Shown in pieces: positions 59,106-64,000 of a stretch of DNA of 64,000 nucleotides. The position numbers were made by a program, and so were the translations under genes. The notes under the pieces were generated by a model. That model made no database searches. It worked only from the letters and a program-made list of their open reading frames with translations, and had not been told where the DNA came from. This DNA is from Jatrophihabitans sp. Its GTDB lineage: Bacteria; Actinomycetota; Actinomycetes; Mycobacteriales; Jatrophihabitantaceae. Numbering within the stretch: position 1 is the first letter of the stretch; every line of letters starts with the position of its first letter. The stretch covers positions 1 through 64,000 of the forward strand of contig JAOPUX010000086.1 in NCBI GenBank assembly GCA_025963285.1. The letters are read 5' to 3'.

Positions 59106-59957
59106 ATGACCGCGCGCTACCGGATCAACCACAACACGGCCTACCGCTACGACCAGGCCGTCACCGCCTCGTTCAACGAGGTCCGGCTGACGCCAGCCGC
59201 CCTGCCGTGGCAGTTCCCGCTGGAGTCGACGCTGCGGGTGGAGCAGTCCAGCTGGCAGTACCGCTACGTCGACTACTGGGGCACGCAGGTCCGCGTCTTC
59301 GAGGCGCACGCGCCGCATCGCGAGCTCGTGGTGGAGGTGTCGAGCACCGTCGAGGTCGACGGGTCGCGGCGGCACACGAGCCCAGAGGGCCTGACCTGGG
59401 ACGAGGTGCGCACGCCCGCCGTCGAGGACGAGTTCGCGGAGTTCCTGACGGTCTCACCCAGCACGGAGGCGCCGTCGGACCTCGCCGCCACCGCAGCCGA
59501 ACTCGCCGGGCGGCTCGGGCCTGCCGAGGCGGCGCTCGCCCTCATCGGGACCGTCCACGACACGATGACCTACCTCCCTGGCTCCACCGGTGTGCACACG
59601 CTCGCATCGGAGGCGTGGGCGGCGGGCAGCGGCGTCTGCCAGGACTACGCGCATCTCGTGCTCGGCGCGCTGCGCCACGTCGGGCTCCCCGCCCGTTACG
59701 TCTCGGGCTACCTGCACCCGAAGTCCGAGCCGGTGATTGGCGACACGGTGCCGGCCGACTCGCACGCCTGGGTGCAGTGGTGGCTGGGGGAGTGGGTCGA
59801 CCACGACCCGACCAACCTCTCCGAGGTGGCGGAGCGCCACATCGTGGTGGGCACCGGCCGCGAGTACCGCGACGTCACCCCGATCAAGGGCATCGTCGCC
59901 GGTACCCCGGCCACCACGGACCTGTCCGTCGAGGTCAGCATCACACGTCTGGCCTGA
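59106..59957 (+). CDS. Transglutaminase-like cysteine protease-fold protein
   Basis: A 283-aa protein. The N-terminal 100 residues form a beta domain (YRINHNTAYRYDQAVTASFNEVRL, seen as NTAYRYDQAVTASFNEVRL). The core has the Cys in GSGVCQDYAHLVLGALRHVG, the His in DSHAWVQWWLG and the Asp in WVDHDPTN. It is the third member of the set, two bases after alpha-E. It may cleave or cross-link peptides made by the ligase; this is inference. Confidence 0.93.
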   Translation: MTARYRINHNTAYRYDQAVTASFNEVRLTPAALPWQFPLESTLRVEQSSWQYRYVDYWGTQVRVFEAHAPHRELVVEVSSTVEVDGSRRHTSPEGLTWDEVRTPAVEDEFAEFLTVSPSTEAPSDLAATAAELAGRLGPAEAALALIGTVHDTMTYLPGSTGVHTLASEAWAAGSGVCQDYAHLVLGALRHVGLPARYVSGYLHPKSEPVIGDTVPADSHAWVQWWLGEWVDHDPTNLSEVAERHIVVGTGREYRDVTPIKGIVAGTPATTDLSVEVSITRLA

Positions 59958-60034
59958 TCGGTTATCCCCGGCGGTGAACGGGTACCTACGTGGTGTCCGC
60001 AAGACATGCGCGATTACCGCGAAGGGACGATCAC

Positions 60035-60208
60035 ATGAGCACCGTCGACAAGATCAAGAACACGCTGGACGACGTAGAGGGCAAGGCCAAGGAGGCCCTC
60101 GGACGCGTCTCGGGCGACCACAAGACCGAGGCCGAGGGTAAGACCGACCAGGCCAAGGCAGACCTGAAGAGCGCCGGCGAGAAGGCCAAGGACGCCTTCA
60201 AGCACTGA
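60035..60208 (+). CDS. CsbD-like stress protein
   Basis: A 57-aa, highly charged helical protein: MSTVDKIKNTLDDVEGKAKE, then KTEAEGKTDQAKADLKSAGEK. This is the CsbD family, general-stress proteins of unknown biochemical role. RBS GAAGGGA stands before the ATG at 60035, and a strong hairpin follows. Confidence 0.92.
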   Translation: MSTVDKIKNTLDDVEGKAKEALGRVSGDHKTEAEGKTDQAKADLKSAGEKAKDAFKH

Positions 60209-60224
60209 CGCACCACTACACGGA

Positions 60225-60256
60225 GGCCCCGGCGATCCACGTTGATCGCCGGGGCC
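60225..60256 (+). terminator. Terminator hairpin after the CsbD gene
   Basis: GGCCCCGGCGATC at 60225 and GATCGCCGGGGCC ending at 60256 form 13 perfect pairs with a six-base loop, followed by GTGTG rather than T-run. It begins 17 bases after the stop codon. Confidence 0.8.
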
Positions 60257-60321
60257 GTGTGCTGCCCGCCGACCGATGCCTGATAGGCATCGGGGTAACA
60301 GTCGACTAAGGGAGCACGTCC

Positions 60322-60798
60322 GTGACCGAGGAACTGAAGCCCCAGAAGCGCGGCAACAAGATCGCGATGACGCCGCAGGAGCGCGACGCGTTCCTCGCCG
60401 CCGAACGCACCTGCCGGGTCGCGACCGTGAGTGCCGACGGCAGCCCGCACAACACCGCGCTCTGGTTCTTCTGGGACGGCACGTACTTCTGGATGCAGTC
60501 GATCACCAGGGCCCAGCGCTGGGCGGACCTGCAGCGTGACCAGCGGGTGGCGATCGTCGTCGACACAGGCGTGGACTACTTCGAGCTGCAGGGCATCGAG
60601 ATCCTCGGCAGCGTCGAGTTCGTGGGGGAGCAGCCGCGCTCCGGCGAACCGAACGACGAACTCGCCGTCATGGAACCCCAGTTCTTCAACAAGTACTTCA
60701 ACTCCACTGACGTCTTCCACGACGGCAAGCACGCATGGATGCGCGTCAAGCCGACCAAGATCTCCAGCTGGGACTTCCGCAAGCTCGCGAACCTTTGA
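60322..60798 (+). CDS. PPOX-class (FMN/F420-binding split barrel) protein
   Basis: A 158-aa pyridoxamine-phosphate-oxidase-like protein. Landmarks are RTCRVATVSADGSPHNTALWF, seen as RVATVSADGSPHNTALWF, the central QRDQRVAIVVDTG, and a C-terminal HDGKHAWMRVKPTKISSWDF. Actinobacterial members may bind FMN, heme or F420. GTG start. Its substrate is not evident. Confidence 0.87.
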   Translation: MTEELKPQKRGNKIAMTPQERDAFLAAERTCRVATVSADGSPHNTALWFFWDGTYFWMQSITRAQRWADLQRDQRVAIVVDTGVDYFELQGIEILGSVEFVGEQPRSGEPNDELAVMEPQFFNKYFNSTDVFHDGKHAWMRVKPTKISSWDFRKLANL

Positions 60799-60860
60799 GC
60801 TGGATCTCGGAGGTCGGAGAGGCCAACGCGCGGCGACGGGGGCTGCTCTGTCGAGGCGGC

Positions 60861-60926
60861 CCTACCCTGATACGCCAGCACCGCGACACGCCAACTCGGC
60901 GGTGCTGGCGTATCAACCTCAGTAGG
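60861..60926. repeat. Long inverted repeat between convergent genes
   Basis: TGATACGCCAGCACCGC at 60868-60884 and its exact reverse complement at 60899-60915 give 17 perfect pairs around a 14-base loop. CCTAC at 60861 and GTAGG ending at 60926 extend the dyad after an asymmetric bulge. It may be a two-way terminator or a REP-like mobile hairpin. The rest of the 150-base gap shows nothing recognisable. Confidence 0.9.
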
Positions 60927-60948
60927 ACGGCCGCCGCCCCAGCCGTGC

Positions 60949-61677
60949 TCAGCTCCACGTGATGCGGGCAAGCTCTCGCCAAGTCGTCAGCGCGCGCTCG
61001 TCGCCCGTCACGGTCACGGGCCCGGCCGGCGTGCGGTTCCAGAGCTGGAGGTACAGATCGGTCGCCGCACCGCTGAGGGTGCAGTCGGCCGGCGGTCCAC
61101 CGTCGCGGGTGACGGTCCGTCCATCGGGTCGGACCTGCACGCTCCACGTCACCGCGGCGTCGGCTGGGACAACATGCAGCACGAAGCCGGGATCGGCCTT
61201 GAGATGTCCGCCGCGTCGGCTGTGGAAGCCCTCGAGCAGCTCACCGAGCCCGTCCAGGGCGAAGCCGGGATCGAAGACCGGGACGGCGGAGGCCGCAGCC
61301 TCCGCGTCCGCGCGGTGGATCGCCGTCTCGTGTGCCTGTCGACGGGCCCAGAACGTGAGGGGCGACGCGGCGGGTAGGAAGGTCCATGCCGCGAGGTCGC
61401 CAGGTGCACCGCGGAGTGCGGCCACCAGCGCGTCGTGTCCGTCGCGGAACCACTCGACCACGCCTGTCTCCGGTGCGGGATAGTCGTCGGCGGTGCCGCG
61501 GCCGCCGCGCACCGTTGTGGCCGCCCAGCGGTGCACCATCCCCACGTGGGCAAGCAGAGCGCGCACGTCCCACTCCGGGCAGCTCGGCACCGGGGTGTCG
61601 AGGCCAGCCCGCTCGGCGGCATCCGCCAATCGGGTGCCGTGCTCGGTCAGTTGCTCGGTGAGGGCGGCAACGTCCAT
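60949..61677 (-). CDS. Maleylpyruvate isomerase-family, mycothiol-dependent enzyme-like protein
   Basis: A 242-aa DinB-like protein with CPEWDVRALLAHVGMVHRW and RRQAHETAIHRADAEAA, which contribute the three histidines of the metal site. The C-terminal half is an SCP2-like or MDMPI C domain (DCTLSGAATDLYLQLWNR). The family uses mycothiol as cofactor or thiol substrate, in line with mshB in this window. Substrate unknown. Confidence 0.88.
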   Translation of the reverse strand: MDVAALTEQLTEHGTRLADAAERAGLDTPVPSCPEWDVRALLAHVGMVHRWAATTVRGGRGTADDYPAPETGVVEWFRDGHDALVAALRGAPGDLAAWTFLPAASPLTFWARRQAHETAIHRADAEAAASAVPVFDPGFALDGLGELLEGFHSRRGGHLKADPGFVLHVVPADAAVTWSVQVRPDGRTVTRDGGPPADCTLSGAATDLYLQLWNRTPAGPVTVTGDERALTTWRELARITWS

Positions 61678-61721
61678 GCGGCCATCCTGTCAGCAGCGCG
61701 GGCGGGGCGCATCGATGCCGC

Positions 61722-63299
61722 TCAGCCGAAGACGACGCCCTGCGCCAGCGGCAGCTCGGTGGAGTAGTTCACCGTGTTCGTGGCCCGGCGCATGTAGGCC
61801 TTCCACGCGTCCGAGCCGGACTCGCGGCCGCCGCCGGTCTCCTTCTCGCCACCGAACGCGCCACCGATCTCCGCACCCGACGGGCCGATGTTGACGTTGG
61901 CGATGCCGCAGTCCGAACCGGCCGCGGAGGTGAAGAGCTCCGCCTCGCGGACATTCAGCGTGAAGATCGACGACGAGAGACCCTGCGGCACATCGTTGTG
62001 CAGCGCCATCGCACTGTTGGGCCCGGAGTCGAAGTCGTCATAGGTCAGCACGTAGAGGATCGGCGCGAAGGTCTCGCTGCGCACCACATCGGTCTGGGCA
62101 GGCATCCGCACGATCGCCGGCTGCACGTAGTACGCCTCCGGAGCGTCCGCGACTAGCACACGCTGACCGCCGGCGATCAGCTCGCCGCCATCGGCCACCG
62201 CCTTCTCCAGCGCCGTCGTGTAGCCCTCGTAGGCGGCCGCATCGACGAGCGGGCCCACCAGAGTTCCCTCGCCGAGCGGCGAACCGATCGGCAGCGTCCG
62301 GTACGCCGCAGCGATGCGCTCCACCAGCTCGTCCGCGATCGACGAGTGCGCGATCACCCTGCGCAGCGACGTGCAGCGCTGCCCGGCCGTACCCGCCGCG
62401 GAGAAGACGATCCCACGGACGGTGAGGTCGAGGTCGGCACTGGGTGCCACGATCGCGGCGTTGTTGCCGCCGAGCTCCAGCAGGAGCCGGCCGAAGCGCC
62501 CAGCCACCCGCGGAGCCACGGCGCGGCCCATCCGGGTGGAGCCGGTAGCGCTGATCAGCGAGACCCGTGCATCGTCGACGAGCGCCTCGCCGACCGCCGG
62601 ACCGCCCACGAGCACCGCGCTGATCCCGGCCGGCGCACCGACCCGTCGCGCCGCCTCGGCCGCAAGGGCCTGGCAGGCCAGCGCGGTCAGCAGCGTCTTC
62701 TCCGACGGCTTCCAGACCACGGCATCGCCGCAGACGAACGCCAGCGCGGCGTTCCACGACCAGACCGCCACCGGGAAGTTGAAGGCGCTGATGACTCCGA
62801 CGACGCCCAGCGGGTGCCACTGCTCCATCATCCGGTGACCCGGGCGCTCCGAGGCGATCGTCAGCCCGAAGAGCTGCCGCGACAAGCCCACGGCCAGATC
62901 GCAGATGTCGATCATCTCCTGCACCTCGCCGAGCCCCTCGGAGCGGATCTTGCCCGCCTCGATGGACACGAGCGCGCCGAGGTCCGCCTTGTGCTCGCGC
63001 AGCAGCTCGCCGAGCTCGCGCACCAACTGGCCGCGGACCGGACCCGGTACCGAGCGCCACGTCTCGAATGCCGTCTGTGCGTCGCCGACGATCGCAGCGA
63101 CCTCCTCGGCGGAGTGGGCGGCAACCAGGCCCAGCTCGCCGCCGGTGATGGGGGAGCGAGCAGCCAGCGTTCCGTCGGCGGGCAGCGTCACCCCGAGGCG
63201 GGCAAGGATCGCGGTGGTCTCCTCGACCAGCCCGGCGTGGTCGGGTAGCGCCGTGCCCGAGGCAGAAGTGCTGGACGTGGGAGTGCTGGGTGCAGACAT
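61722..63299 (-). CDS. amaB: ALDH7-type aldehyde dehydrogenase, probable aminoadipate-semialdehyde dehydrogenase
   Basis: A 525-aa NAD(P)-dependent dehydrogenase. The catalytic Cys is in GTAGQRCTSLRR, the general-base Glu in LLLELGGNNA, and the NAD site in ISATGSTRMG. The signature tail GPSGAEIGGAFGGEKETGGG and RESGSDAWKAYMRR is the ALDH7A1/AmaB type, which oxidises L-aminoadipate 6-semialdehyde in lysine breakdown. The ATG at 63299 is chosen. It is divergent from a LysR gene, the likely regulator. Confidence 0.9.
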   Translation of the reverse strand: MSAPSTPTSSTSASGTALPDHAGLVEETTAILARLGVTLPADGTLAARSPITGGELGLVAAHSAEEVAAIVGDAQTAFETWRSVPGPVRGQLVRELGELLREHKADLGALVSIEAGKIRSEGLGEVQEMIDICDLAVGLSRQLFGLTIASERPGHRMMEQWHPLGVVGVISAFNFPVAVWSWNAALAFVCGDAVVWKPSEKTLLTALACQALAAEAARRVGAPAGISAVLVGGPAVGEALVDDARVSLISATGSTRMGRAVAPRVAGRFGRLLLELGGNNAAIVAPSADLDLTVRGIVFSAAGTAGQRCTSLRRVIAHSSIADELVERIAAAYRTLPIGSPLGEGTLVGPLVDAAAYEGYTTALEKAVADGGELIAGGQRVLVADAPEAYYVQPAIVRMPAQTDVVRSETFAPILYVLTYDDFDSGPNSAMALHNDVPQGLSSSIFTLNVREAELFTSAAGSDCGIANVNIGPSGAEIGGAFGGEKETGGGRESGSDAWKAYMRRATNTVNYSTELPLAQGVVFG

Positions 63300-63411
63300 G
63301 CGGTGTCCCCTCAACTGACGTGCCTTCGCGTACTGCTCGCTTGCAGACGGCGCGGTTGGTTGTGTGCTAAATATTCTTACGACTCCATTCAGTATGCAGT
63401 AAGTTCAGCTT
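63300..63411. promoter_or_regulatory. Divergent promoter region with AT-rich core
   Basis: A 112-base region between the dehydrogenase and the LysR gene. Its last 55 bases are AT-rich compared with the genome (TAAATATTCTTACG). It holds CTTAC at 63376 and GTAAG, 18 bases apart, and a direct CAGTATGCAGTA. This is a plausible LysR binding region; no experimental site is known to me. Confidence 0.55.
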
Positions 63412-64000
63412 ATGACCAACGACGCGGCACTCGACGTCGGCCGGCTCCGGCTGCTGCGCGAGATCGGTGTCCGCGGATCGATCGCCGGGGCGGCCCGCGC
63501 GCTTGGGCTGACGCCGTCGGCGGTCTCCCAGCAGCTGGCCGTGCTGGAGCGTGACACCGGCGCCTCGCTCGTCGACCGATCACCCCGTGGCGTCGTGCTC
63601 ACCGGTACCGGCCGGCTGCTGGCCGCCCGTGCCGAGGAGGTGCTGGACGTGCTCGCCGCCGCTCGGGCCGACCTCGACCGGGCCAACGGCACGCTGGGCG
63701 GGCCGGTGCGGGTGGCCGCCGTCGCCAGTGCTGCCCTGACGTTCGTCTCCGTCGCTGCGCTCGCCCTGGCCAGCGAGCACGCCGCTCTGGACCTGGCCGT
63801 CACGGTGGCGGAGCCGTCGCGTGCCCTCGAGCTGCTGCTCGCCGGCGACGTAGATCTGGCCGTGGTCGACGAGTACGACTACGTCCCGCTGGCCCTGCCC
63901 GAGCATGTCGTCGCCGTGGGGCTGCACGCCGAGCCGCTGATGCTCGTCACCCCGAAGGGCTGGTGTGGTCCGCGCCATCCCGCGCTCGCCGACCTCGCCG
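63412..64000 (+). CDS. LysR-family transcriptional regulator, cut by window end
   Basis: 196 codons are visible and no stop is reached. The winged helix-turn-helix is IGVRGSIAGAARALGLTPSA and VSQQLAVLERDTGASLVDRS, followed by the helix linker (TGRLLAARAEEVLDVL) and the start of the effector domain (GPVRVAAVASAALTFV). ATG 63412 lies in AGCTTATGACC. Divergent from the ALDH7 gene, so it probably controls lysine or related amino acid breakdown. Confidence 0.9.
   Translation, partial: MTNDAALDVGRLRLLREIGVRGSIAGAARALGLTPSAVSQQLAVLERDTGASLVDRSPRGVVLTGTGRLLAARAEEVLDVLAAARADLDRANGTLGGPVRVAAVASAALTFVSVAALALASEHAALDLAVTVAEPSRALELLLAGDVDLAVVDEYDYVPLALPEHVVAVGLHAEPLMLVTPKGWCGPRHPALADLA

Noticed and set aside
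63300-63411. Lysine riboswitch ahead of the ALDH7 gene
   Set aside because: The gap is too short and shows none of the conserved helices.

Overview
This is about 64 kb of very GC-rich, densely coded DNA from an actinobacterium. Evidence for that assignment is mycothiol biosynthesis (mshB) and a mycothiol-dependent isomerase-like protein, the CysM/CysO/Mec cysteine route, a GlgA/GlgM-type glucosyltransferase beside glgC, DUF2017 and DUF3117 proteins, and frequent GTG starts with 4-base ATGA/GTGA overlaps. Gene order recalls several Mycobacterium tuberculosis blocks: ctaD-serB2 (Rv3043c-Rv3042c), pncB1 to the Rv1339 homologue (Rv1330c-Rv1339), typA to glgC (Rv1165-Rv1213) and Rv2411c-Rv2409c. 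Many insertions separate the parts. The genus cannot be named from this evidence. I see no prophage, transposase, CRISPR array, rRNA or convincing tRNA, and no stretch above 300 bases lacks a gene.

Layout. 1-11,061: the end of a cytochrome oxidase subunit I gene, serB, the NAD-salvage genes pncA and pncB, then clpS, DUF2017, mec, cysO, cysM, a rhomboid protease, murI and an Rv1339-like metallo-hydrolase. SerB consumes O-phosphoserine and CysM uses it, so these neighbours share a metabolite. 11,314-14,735: a DEAD-box helicase and typA. 14,766-16,115: a lone AbiEi-type plus DUF559-like protein bracketed by clusters of a short repeat. 16,133-20,063: a three-gene FtsX-type ABC system. 20,109-22,006: an aminotransferase coupled to an omega-amidase. 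22,165-28,265: a complete peptide-type ABC transporter.

28,327-45,761: mshB, a ferredoxin, dapD and dapE, two LOG-family proteins, tag, the small DUF3117 protein, a leucyl aminopeptidase, a secreted SGNH hydrolase, a Pth2-like protein, a Fur/Zur regulator and glgA/glgC. 45,870-55,302: two complete polar amino acid ABC transporters around a DadA-like FAD oxidase, followed by a large FAD/Fe-S dehydrogenase. 55,445-59,957: a DapC-like aminotransferase and the ATP-grasp/alpha-E/transglutaminase trio, a widespread but poorly understood peptide-related system. 60,035-64,000: a CsbD protein, a PPOX-fold protein, a mycothiol-dependent isomerase-like protein, an ALDH7-type dehydrogenase and a divergent LysR regulator cut by the window end.

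Most notable: the oxidase subunit I has Asn where the family has the active-site cross-linked Tyr (HPEVN instead of HPEVY). CysO carries two residues beyond its Gly-Gly. Several intergenic repeats are unexplained, and two loci show duplicated gene 3' ends that include the stop codon.
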